A stretch of DNA of 64,000 nt from Austropuccinia psidii (taxonomy: Eukaryota > Basidiomycota > Pucciniomycetes > Pucciniales > Sphaerophragmiaceae). This document shows, in pieces, positions 46,178 to 56,457 of this stretch. The stretch is from assembly GCA_023105745.1 (NCBI GenBank), contig JALGQZ010000009.1, positions 5,310,937 through 5,374,936 on the forward strand, in the 5' to 3' direction. The notes under the pieces are model-generated. The model had not been told where the DNA came from and made no database searches. It saw only the letters and a program-made list of their open reading frames with translations. The position numbers and the translations under genes are program-made. Every line of letters begins with the position of its first letter. Position 1 is the stretch's first letter.

Positions 46178-48366
46178 AGGAAAATTCAAATGCTACTGTG
46201 GATGGAAGTCTGATATCTCAAGCCTTTGGTGCTTGTAAAATTTGTTTTGTGTCTTATTCTTGCAAGGAATCCCTTGATAGTTGCTGTATTTGTTGGTGCA
46301 TTTTTCATTGGGGGGAAATTTGGCTTTGAAATTGTCAAAGGCCATCTGAGGGCATAATGAGACACCTTGCCACTGAGAGAACAGATGTGTGGAGGAAAAT
46401 GCTTGACATGGACAATTATTCTTTGGAGATTATGTTGATTATTTCAATAAATTTTTTTTGAAAGCCATGTGGAGAGCCCTAACTACCTCCAGGAGAGTAC
46501 CAGTGTACTTTTGGAGCCAAATTTTTATCATGGCATGCACCCCTTCAACTCTTGAGATGGAGCCCACACCCAGGTGGCAATGGTGGTTGGTCCAGGCTGG
46601 CACATAATACTCCTTTAGAGGAAGCCAGGTTTTTTCTAAATATTGCAAGACTTCAGGATTTTTGAATTGGTTTTGAGGATTCTTCCAGTTTTCTTTGAAA
46701 GACTTTTCAGTTTATTAATACATAAGCTGAGAAGTTAATCCCAAATTCATTGATCTAAACAATGAGAAGAGAAAAGTGAAAAAAGTGAAATAAAGTGAAA
46801 TATAAAAGTATATTACTGGATTCCAAAGGCCCATAAAATTTTCAAAATCAGCTCCATAACATATTTTCTTGATGCAATAGGCAGATACATCTTTATTGAT
46901 GTTCCAAACGCATAACATGACTTTGGAGTCTGGGAAGGGTTGATTAAGAGAGTTTTTTCAAGGCCAGATCCCTGTCAATAACAATAACTGGAGGGGGAAC
47001 AATATTGGTGTTGTTGAGGACTGTTTCTATGTATTGAATTAATTCCCAAGTATATGAGGGTTCAGTTTCATTATTAATCAAACAAAAAGCCTCAGAAAAG
47101 GTCTTATTGGTTGAGCTTAATCCAACAATATGAAAAGGGGCATTTTGTACTTATTGGTTTTATAAGTACAATCCATAAGATCGACATGACGGAAGCCATG
47201 AAGGATTTTTATGGCAAGGGGGTGAGTGAAAAACAAGGAGGTAATGTGTCCCTCAGGATCCCTTGCAGAGGACCAAACAAAGTTTTCTTCTTTGAGATTT
47301 TCAATAAGAACAGCAATGGACCTTCTGCCTTGCAGTTTGTCTTTTTTGATTTTCTTGACTTGGTTGTAAATGTCTTGAAGGATTACAGGCCTGTCATAAT
47401 CCCTCTGGCTGCATAATTGGGCCCAAATATGCCTTGGCAGATACAGTGATTCAGACATTTGAGAAATTTGGGATGTTTCCTGTGCATTGAATTTCCTTAA
47501 AGCAGGATGTGCCATGATATTTTCAGTGGAATCATGGCTATTTTCAGTATTATTTACTTTAAGAGTCCAAGTGGTCTTCTTGGCATATTTTCTGCAATAA
47601 AGTCTAAATGGACAGTCAAGCTTTCTTGAAGTGACTGTTTTGGAGGAGTTCTTGTTGGTATTTGGGGTCTCAGACCTGCCACAACCTATTTCAATTTGGT
47701 TGTGGGTCATATTGGACCCCAAGGTGGACATAGAATACCACTGAGCCCTGGAAACACTATGAAATTGCTGCCAAAGAAGCTCAAGGATCTGAAACTCACC
47801 TTCAGTGGGGGGTTGCTGCATTCTTGAGTGAAAAAGATGTATGAATTTAAAAAAAGGGGAATTTGGGGATTTGGAATGAGGAAAGAAGCTTTCAAAATGT
47901 GAAAAAAAGTGATAAAAGGTGTGAAAAATAAAAAGAAGTGGTTAAGGGTAAAAAAGAGTGGTTCAAATGTGGGATTAATGGATGAGTGAAGGTAAAAAAT
48001 TGGAATTTTAGAGGTTTGGAAGCAAGTTTTTGTGGTGGAAAATGCAGTCTTTGGGGGAGAAAAAGAAATAAAAGTTTGAAAAGCTTTGCAAATTTGCTTT
48101 GGTAATGCTGTTTTTCCAAAACAAAATTGTTTGGGGGGATAATTTGGACTATTTGGGTGTTTGGTCTTTTTTGGGGGGGCTGTGAAAAAAAATCTGAAAC
48201 AATTAGGAGTTAGAAGGGTTTTGGGCATTTTTTGGCCCAATACACGCATTTTTGTGTTTCATTTTTAATTAAAAATGGGCCCAGGGCACCTGTTATGTGT
48301 TTTTACCAATTTTCTTATGTGTTTTGACCAATTTTCTTATGTGTTTTTACCAATAGCCAAACAAAA

Positions 48367-49660
48367 TAATAAAAAATAATAAAAAAACAATATATCATAG
48401 TACTAAATTGAAATTAATATAAAAATTAGAAATTGTGGTACAATTATTAAATGAAGAGGCAATGGCCCCACCATTTAAGGTTAAATTCAGCAAACAAAGA
48501 GAAAGAAGGAGGATAAACTCAATAAAAGAAATCTCACAAAAAATTAAGGTCCTAGACAAGACCTTAAACTGTCCAAATCTTTTATTTTGATATCTTATCA
48601 ACAAAATGATCTCAAGAATAAGTCCTTGACAAGACCTTGAACTGTCTGAATAGTTCCTTTATTTTTTATCAATTATTACCTACAATAATGCAAGCTGTGG
48701 TCCCGAGTATGACCTTAAACTTTATCATTATTAATCCCAAAAAAGGTTGAAATTCTTTTATCCTCAAAAACCTCCTCAACAAATAAATAAACAAAATAAA
48801 AAATGAAAATCAACCAATAAATCAAAATTAAATATCTCAATATTTAAATGATCAAAACAGTCATATTTAAAAACAACACAAAATCAGAAACTATGGAGAG
48901 TCAAAATCAATATAAAAAGCTATGAAAATAAAATATCAAGTGAATTTATTAAAATAAAAATTTAAATAAAGAAATATTTGTTAACTAAACCCAGAATATA
49001 CCTCTTGAAGCTGAAATTAAGGGAACAGCATTAAATGGAGAGGAAAATTTGGTATGCCATATGTCAATAGCCCAGTTTCAAGTGAAATTTCATTTACAAA
49101 ACTATAAATTGAATACTCAAGAAGGCAAAATTCATAATTCATCAATTACAGTAGGGGAATTCAGTAGTGAAATGGATTTAAATTCATAAGTAGGTAAAAT
49201 CCCATGAGAAAGTCCCAGAAGAATGGTATATTTTATTACAAGAATAATAATTAAATAAGTAAAATAAAAGGGCAATTTAGCAAACAAGGTTCAAGTTACC
49301 AATAAAAGAGGTAGTGTAACACTAAATTCACCCAAGTTCTGCTCAACCTTTGGATTACTCAGAAATTCAGTTATTAAATTGAGCCCACTTCAATAAGGAA
49401 GCAATTAAAACTGTATGAATAAACAGTTACAAGACAGAAAGAAAAATCAATTAATTTATGCAAAGAAAATCCAACACAAACCTTAAAATTCACAGAATAT
49501 CTGTGGAAATACAAGCACAGCCACCTGATAAGCCAGAAAATATAAATTAAAAAACAATAATAAAGTTAAATTAAGTAAAATTAAATTCAATACAGGACAA
49601 ATATAATACCCAAAATACGCAGCATTTTCAACCTCCAGCTCAAATAGTGTACAGACCTAT
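48367..49660. other. AT-rich DNA, no gene; contains a diverged repeat
   Basis: No recognisable coding. Three spaced copies of a GACAAGACCTTAAACTGTC-like word occur at about 48553, 48628 and 48708 (75-80 bp spacing). The rest is A-rich and unassigned. The left edge of LTR C copy 2 may extend into the last 100-200 bp. Confidence 0.5.
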
Positions 49661-50254
49661 GGTGCAATAACTGTAAAAGATCATCTCATGCCACCAAAAA
49701 TGGTGCAATACCTTAGAGAAATGACACCATCTGAAAATTCCTCAGAAAATAAAGTTTGGCCATATTATATGATAATGCATGAAAATGTTGCAATTAGTTG
49801 AAGATATTGTGCAATAACTTCAATAAATGGCACCATCTCAAAATTCCTCACCAGAAAAAAACATGTCAGATTAGATAATCATACATAAAAATGGTGGAAT
49901 CAACCAAACAAATGGCAGCTCATCACTTCAAAAAAATCATCTCAGCCAAAAGTAATAAAAATTCTAAGTCCTTTGTTTTTAAGTGCCTCTGTGAAGAGCC
50001 CACAGAATATAAATATAAGGACTCTTACCCTCATTTTTGCCTCTTTCACCATGCAATTAATTATATACCAAGAAGGAGAATAATTATTAATCCCTCACTA
50101 GAAGGTCAATCTAGTATCATTATTAAGTAAGAATCATATACCAAGAAGGAGAATAATTTATGCATCCCTTACTAATAGGATAATCTAGTTAGTTTGTTCA
50201 AGTATTATATATATACTTCTATAATTGATCCCTAGTGATTTCTACTTAACAGTA

Positions 50255-51032
50255 TGTCACAGGGGCTCTTCTAAAATGAAGAGGGCCTGGCACTCAGTGA
50301 ACAGACTTACTTATGGAGGGCTCAGAAGAAATACTCAAATGATAAGAGTAATGAAATAAGATGATAATTTCCTAGTCATAAAATAATAAGAGTTAAAATA
50401 TATGAGAGGAAAACAAAAGCAATAATAAAGAGCCAACCACAAATAATCCTGTACCACTGTTTCAACCTGTTCAGAAAAGAGAAAAGGATTAATAAAGGAT
50501 ATGGCCACCAGGAGTCTACTGAAAAGGTGAGGGAAGGCAAAGACTAACTTAATAAATAATAAAATAATATTTCTTAAATGAGAAATAAAATAATATTAAA
50601 TAATAAATCCAATATTTTAATTAACTGGGGGAAAAACCCCCAGGCAGATGAAGAGGGGCTGGTATATGTGAGAAATACCAGCCTTGAAGTTTGAGTGTTG
50701 AGATACTGGCCTGTATGCTGGAAGAAGTTGTATGTGGGATTGAATCCTGTATTGGTGAATCCAATACAGGTTATACAGTCAATACAGGTATTTGCGCCTG
50801 TATTGATGAAAGGCCTGTATTTGGTGAATCCTGCATTTGGGTCTTGCCTGTATGAAACTGTATTGAGGTCTGAAACTGTATTTGGAGAATGTAGAATGAA
50901 ACCCCCTTGCTGATTGGGTTTTGAAGGGTATCCATGAAATAATGATTGTTGCTGATTGGGTTTTGAAGGGTACCAATGAGGTAATGATTGTGGAAGATGA
51001 TTGGTAATGCCCCTGCCTCCTTGGCTGTGACA
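50255..51032 (-). repeat. 3' LTR of element 4 (family A)
   Basis: 778 bp. In the sense direction: U3 with two 42-bp tandem repeats (50949-50990 and 50907-50948), CAATACAGG inverted repeats (50746-50770, 50780-50805), a TATA-like CACATATACC (about 50662-50671), hairpin (50625-50643), then AGTTAATTAAAATA (50613-50626). ORFs 50695-50913 and 50771-51103 lie in these repeats and are not genes. Confidence 0.95.
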
Positions 51033-51045
51033 TTATCCCCCTCTT
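51033..51045 (-). other. Polypurine tract of element 4
   Basis: Sense AAGAGGGGGATAA, directly before the 3' LTR. It is the expected primer for plus-strand DNA synthesis. Element 3 has the same core AAGAGGGGGAT at the same place. Confidence 0.85.
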
Positions 51046-52742
51046 GAAAGTGGTGAGCTCTGAGCACCATGAGTATAGTGAGTCTTGATGAGTTTGCAAT
51101 CAATCCATACAGTTATTTCCCCAATTCCTTAAATGTATCCCATTAAACTTTATTCTTCAATCAATACTCAAACAAAATCTTCTTTAATCACTTGTAGGTA
51201 TCTTCCCCTTGATCTTGATTCTGAATTCCCTCTTTTCCTTCAAAATGCCTTCATTCTTCTAAAATAATGTTCATTCTTGTCTTGAGTGTCTTAACTAAAC
51301 TTTTCTTGAGTCCTCATGGCTTTTGAAAAGGGGGTGACCTGGGTTTATGTCCCAAGAACACCTGATTTCATCATAATTTTGAGTCTTGACAGTGTTGGCA
51401 TGAAGTGGCCAATACTTGAGGTTTTGGACCATTTCAGAAGTCCTGGCCAAAATCCTTGATTTTGTGATTAAAGGGGATTTTGGCCAATTTGCGCAAAAAT
51501 GCGCAAAATGCGCAAATGCGCATATATGCCATAATGGCATATAATGTTGAAAAAATTGAAAAAACTTGATTTATGATGAAAAATTGGCCTTATAGGGTGT
51601 TCTGGCCATTTTGCGCATTTTTGCGCATTTTGCGCAAATGCGCCATTATGATGAAATTCGCCAAAAAGGCCTTTTGAAGACTTTTGAAAAGATAAACAGG
51701 CCTTTTGCGCAAAAGTGCGCAAAATGCGCAAATTTGCCAATATGCCTAATTAAGCATATTTTGATGAAAAATGATAAAACTGAGCTATTTTGAAGTTTTG
51801 AGGTTTGATATGGCCATTTGTGCCAAAGTGCATAAATTCATGAAATTGGCCAACTGGGCCATTTGAAGCAGGGTTTTCCTTTTGATATTGATTTCTCCCT
51901 GAATGTCTTTCTTCTTATCTCCTCCTTGAATGGTCAATTGCCATAGATGCCTTGCTGATTGGGTTTTTGGCTTTCAATTTTGATCTTAAGGAATGAGTTT
52001 AAAGCTGACTTGAAGAAGTTTTGATGAGGGTTATCTGTAGGTGGTCTTTACCATTACTAGTGTTTTGCTCTTTGATTATTGAATGAATTGACTCCCCAAA
52101 CATGATATGGGAGTGATGACTACTGCTTTTTGAACTAAGAAATAAAAATAAAAATAAAAAATAAAAATAAAAGATACAAGTAAAAGAAAATGAAATAAAA
52201 AATGAAAAAGAAAAGAATTGAGAGAAAAAGAGAGTAAAGAAAGAAATAAGAAATGCCTGAGGGTTGTCCTTCTTGTGGTGAGTTTCTTGATTTTGGCCAA
52301 AATGTTCTGAAAGATAAAATCAAGCATTTGATGCTCACAGCGTGGCCAAGGTAATGTTTTACAAGAAGTAGACCCCTCAGGGATGCATACCAGGAGATGG
52401 AACTTACTTTCATAACTTCCACTCCCCACCAAGCACCATAAATGAAAAAGAAATTATGCCAAAACATGAATTGTGGTAATGAATGTCTTGAAAGATAATT
52501 TATGGCATGATTAAAGAAAAAAAAGAAAATAAGAGAAAGATTGGGCCATATCTTGATGAAAGGTCCAAATCTTGAGGGTATGATGTTTCAAGGCCTTCTG
52601 AACCTGTCTAAAGAATTGACAAGTGCTCACAAAGTGGCCAAGGTGATTCTTACAACAAATTTGGGTAGAATACCCCTTTAAAGATGCATTCCAGGAGAGG
52701 AACTTACTTTCATAAACTCCAATCCCCACCAAGCACCATAAA
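51046..52742 (-). other. Element 4 3' UTR
   Basis: Between the Pol stop and the polypurine tract. It contains two tandem copies of a unit (starts near 52735 and 52443 in sense order), each with GTAAGTTCC and a downstream pyrimidine-TAG or CAG. A pyrimidine-rich stretch (sense) lies at 52135-52260, and there are three clusters of GCGCAAA words (51489-51525, 51611-51652, 51703-51735). No ORF with a recognisable domain. Confidence 0.7.
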
Positions 52743-53123
52743 TCAAACTCTTGAGGCATTTGGGCCAGGCTTGTCTGGATACAAAGTGTGAAAATCCTTG
52801 ACAAGGTCTGGGGAGTTGGTAAGGTTGGAGGCTGGTTCCCAAGTTGTTCTTTCTGGGTCTTCATTGAATCCTTTCCACTCCACTAAATACCATAACAAAC
52901 CTCTCTTGAGTTTTGAGTCCAGAACCTGAGCCACTTCCCATTCTTCTTGCTCTTCCACTATTACTGGAGGTGGTGGAAATTGGTGTCGATTTGGGATAGT
53001 TGATTGCTTCACTGGTTCTAACAAGGACACATGGAAAACAGGGTGAACTGACTTCCATTGTTGAGGCAACTTGAGGTGATATGCATGGCTGCCAATCTTC
53101 TTGAGAACTTCAAAGGGTCCCAA
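52743..53123 (-). pseudogene. Element 4 integrase C-terminus and chromodomain (part of Pol)
   Basis: LKLPQQWKSVHPVFHVSLLE is the conserved integrase tail (SH3-like fold). It is followed by a proline-rich linker and a chromodomain of about 55 residues (WEVAQVLDSKLKRG ... WYLVEWKGFNEDPERTTWEP ... LVKDFHTLYPDKPGP). In chromoviruses this domain can target insertion to marked chromatin. The aromatic positions look retained (W, Y, W). Element 3 keeps the same architecture, so the domain is ancestral. Confidence 0.85.
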
Positions 53124-56100
53124 CCATCTTTCTGAAAGCTTTTTGGTGGGTCTTGTTGTCTTGATGTTCTTGGAGGCTAGCCATACTTTGTCCCCAGGTT
53201 GGAAATCAGGTGGAATTGCTCTATCTTTATCTGCATACTTCTTAAAACGCTTTATTGCTGACTCTAATTCTTCATTGACAACTTGCTGTACTGATTGGAG
53301 TTTTGATTATAACTTTCCAGCAGGTGTATCTTGAGAAATGTGAATTGAATCAAAGCTGGGATTTCTTCCATAAATGGTGAAAAATGGTGACTGTTTTGTT
53401 GATGAATGTTCTGCATTATTATAGGCAAATTCAGCCAGAGGGAGCCAGGTGTGCCAGTCATCTTGATGGTAACTGACATACATCCAAAGATACTGTTCTA
53501 GAATCTGATTTACCCTCTCTGTCTGTCCATCTGTTTCAGGGTGAAAGGCAATTGAAAGATCTCTTGATATCTTGAGCTGCTGACACAATTGAGTCCAAAA
53601 TGATGAAACAAATAATGAACCTCTATCACTAACAATACTGATTGGAAGACCATGTTTGGAAAAGACATGATTAATGAATATTTGAGCTAAGTCCAAAGCA
53701 GTGATTGTTGAATAAGTTGGAATAAATATTGCCATTTTTGAAAATCTGTCTACAACTACTAAAATTGAATCAAAGTTGCTTGACAAGGGCAATTGAGTGA
53801 TAAAGTCCATTGATGAAGAATTCCAAGGACCAGATGGAATTTGAAGAGGCTTGAGTAATCCAAACTTCTTATGGTGGATGTTCTTGTTTCTTGAACATTG
53901 CTGACATGAGGACACATAGTCCTTGATGATTTGATTCATGCCAGCCCAATAAAAACCCTCTTGATGAGCTTGAGGGTCTTCTCCTGGCCAGGATGGCCAG
54001 CCAATGGTGAGTCATGACACTTTTGAAGAATGTCCAATTGAATTTCATGATTGCTTGGAATGACTACTCTATCTTTGAACAATGATAATTTTGCTTGAGG
54101 TTCAAGAGAATAGTCTGGGACTGATTCTCCTCTTGCTAATTTCTTGAGGATTTCCTTATAATCTTTGTCTTGCCATACTTGTCTTTGAATTTGATCAACT
54201 ACATCAGAAAAAACATCAACTTTAATTGAAAAGAATCTTGACTCTTGAATTTCATTTTTCTTGAGAACTTGATGAAAATTTTGAGGATTCTTGCTGATGA
54301 AATCCACCCCCCTCTCTGGGTACACGTCATCCCAACATGACAAGGCATCTGGTAAAGTGGCCAGCCTGCCTGGGCGGTAAGTGATGATAAAGTGGAATTC
54401 AGATAGAAATTCTGCCCAACGGGCTTGAAAACGAGTAAGGACTTTAGAGGACATAAAATACTGAAGGGAACAATGGTCTGTCAAGACCTCAAAGGAATCA
54501 GAAAGAGAAAGTAGAAAAGCTCTCCAGCGCTTGAGAGCCCAAACTATGCCAAGGAGTTCCTTGTCATGAATCTCATAGTTGAGTTCAGCTGGTAAGAGCT
54601 TGCGACTATCAAATGCAATGGGATGCTTTCCTGAGTCATTCACCTGACTCAGTACAGCACCCAAGGCATAATCAGAAGCATCAGTCTCTACAATAGTTGG
54701 TAGAGAAGGATTAAAATGAGAGAGAATAGGAGAAGTGGTGAAAGCTTCTTTGAGTATTTGAAACTGACTAAGAGCTTCCTCATTGAAGATAAAGGGAGAA
54801 TCTTTTTTAAGGAGGGAAGTGAGAGCAGAGATTTTTTTGGAATAATTTTTAATGAAACGACGATAAAAGTTGGCAAAGCCAAGAAAAGATTGGAGGGCCT
54901 TGATGTTCTTGGGCTGAGGCCAATTGAGGATTTGTTGAACTTTTGAAGAATCCATCTTGAGGCCATCACTTGAGACAACATAGCCCAAGTATTCCACACT
55001 TGAGGCATGGAATACACACTTGGAGGCTTTAGCAAACAAATTATTGTATCTCAGTCTTTGGAGAACAGAGGCCACATGTTTAACATGTTCATCCAAAGAG
55101 CTAGAGAAGACCATAATATCATCTAATTACACTACAACAATAATATCCAAATAATCTGCAAAGATATCATTCACAAGATTTTGGAATGAAGCTGGAGCAT
55201 TGGTTAAGCCAAATGGCATAACCCAATACTCATAACTGCCATATTTGGTTCTAAAGGCAGTTAAATTCTCATCCCCCTCTTTAATTCTCAGGAGATTATA
55301 AGCACCACGCAGATCTATCTTGGAGAAGATAGTGGCACCGTTAAAGACAGTAAGAAGCTGATTCATTGGAGGAACAGGATACCTGTTCTTCATAGTGACA
55401 GCATTAAGTTTGCGGTAGTCAACACACAAACGAAGACCACCATCCTTTTTCTTAACAAAAAGGACAGGTGCTCCTGTTGAGGAGGAGCTTGGTCTGATGA
55501 AATCTTTCTCTACATTCTCTGAAATGTAGGCCCGCAGTGTTTCTGACTCATTCTTTGATAAAGAGTAGATAACACCAACTGGAGGTAGGAAACCCTCCAG
55601 TTCAATATGATGATCACAGGCACGGTGTGGAGAAAGTTTCTCTGCTTTCACTTTGGAGAGTACATCCAAATATTTGTGATACACAGGAGGGACTACCTTC
55701 AGCACGGTTTCAATCTCTTCTGGCTCTTCCTCCTCATCCCACTGCTCCTCCAGGGAGGCATGAAAAGATAAAGGAGGAAGGTCCATATCCCCTTGAAAGA
55801 GATGAAGTGAAGATATAGCAACATCTTCTCCAACATCTTTTATCTCTTTGAAGACTTCATCTCTTAATGGAAGTAATGACTGAGAGGGAAAAGTGGAGGG
55901 GTTATGGACAGAAGGAGGAAAGGAAGGTGTCTTAAGTTCACCAACCAGAGCAACACTGTTGACAGCAGTGGATAAGTCATTACTAGTAGAAGAAATAATA
56001 CCACTAGAATCCTTATGACTAGAATCATAGGTGATCAATCCATTTTTCCAATCAATAATGGGATTAAAATAGTAAAGAAAATCATAGCCTAATATTAGGT

Positions 56101-56443
56101 CTTCTCCCTTGGGTGAATCTATGATAAAGAAATCCCATTCAAAGCTTGGGAAGGAAGGTAAATCAACAACCCACTTGGTATAATGGGTGATGAACAGGGA
56201 AGTGGATTCATTAGAATCCAGAATGAAAAGAGGAATCTTTTCAGGGAGCTCTGACATGGTCAATGAGTACTTGAGAACAAAATTCTTTGCAATAAAGGAG
56301 TTTGTAGCACGAGAATCAATGAGAATACTATAAAAAATATCAGAGATTGAAGAAAAAATAAGAAATTTTAAAGATTTCTTGACACTAGTATTCAGAGTGC
56401 ACAATTGTGCTCTTGAAGGAAATAAGGGAGAACCATTGAACAC
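52743..56443 (-). pseudogene. Element 4 Pol polyprotein (PR-RT-RH-IN-chromodomain), disrupted
   Basis: Protease: LIDSRAT at about 56306-56326, the D-S-G active site altered to D-S-R; then [17 protein letters not shown] (55600-54900): [48 protein letters not shown]. The catalytic box reads V-V-stop-L-D-D because of TAA at 55127-55129. The frame continues through RNase H (ETDASDYALGAVLSQV, LTDHCSLQYF) to 53936. A 1-bp loss near 53967-53975 shifts the frame within the integrase zinc finger; integrase follows (CQQCSRNKN; core MDFITQLPL, SDRGSLF, TERVNQILEQYL) to TAA 53307-53309. The same frame continues to the chromodomain (WEVAQVLDSKLKRGLLWYLV, EDPERTTWEP) and stop at 52743. Domain order identifies a Tf1/sushi-type chromovirus. 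Confidence 0.9.
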
Positions 56444-56457
56444 ATCATGATTCCCAC

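Larger units (their letters stand above)
44800..47821 (-). pseudogene. MULE transposase with OTU-like C-terminal domain, broken
   Basis: N-terminus (47821 to about 47500): FAR1-like zinc region, CGRSE ... CPFRLYCRKY ... SHDS. Transposase core: first catalytic Asp in LMDCTYKTNKYKMPLF (about 47130-47178); second in VIVIDRDLALKK (about 46966); Glu in SISRVEGVHAMIKIWL (about 46520-46565). Then a Ser/Glu-rich linker (45650-45760) and an OTU-peptidase-like tail: GYEKCGYRTVCHYIYN with the presumptive Cys near 45302, WADVRVELAEEI, WMSMPDMGDPIA, and the presumptive His region HCVPL (about 44945). Frameshifts near 47130 and 46940, plus stops, make it non-functional. Introns at 45382-45460, 46105-46177 and possibly 46755-46816. 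Confidence 0.7.
44228..48358 (-). mobile_element. Mutator-like (MULE) DNA transposon with transposase relic
   Basis: Ends are inverted: left GGTGTTGGTAAACACATGTA, right (reverse complement) GGCTATTGGTAAAAACACAT. The flanking 8-bp direct repeat AAACAAAA (44220-44227 and 48359-48366) fits a MULE target duplication, though it lies in A-rich DNA. Both termini contain repeated GGTAAAAACACATAAG-like words (44232-44290; 48293-48355). The transposase runs on the minus strand between them. Total 4131 bp. Confidence 0.65.

Noticed and set aside
47707..48249. 180-codon ORF upstream of the MULE transposase
   Set aside because: The N-terminal part is a Phe/Pro/Ser-rich translation of T-rich non-coding DNA. 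It overlaps the transposase start in another frame, and no domain is visible.
50695..50913. 72-codon ORF duplicated at 59041-59259
   Set aside because: It lies in the two LTRs of element 4, which are identical repeats, and is antisense to the element.
52135..52467. 110-118-codon ORFs in the element 4 3' UTR
   Set aside because: They run into a pyrimidine tract (FFFLYLLFLFF-like), and the homologous positions in element 3 are not open in the same frame.
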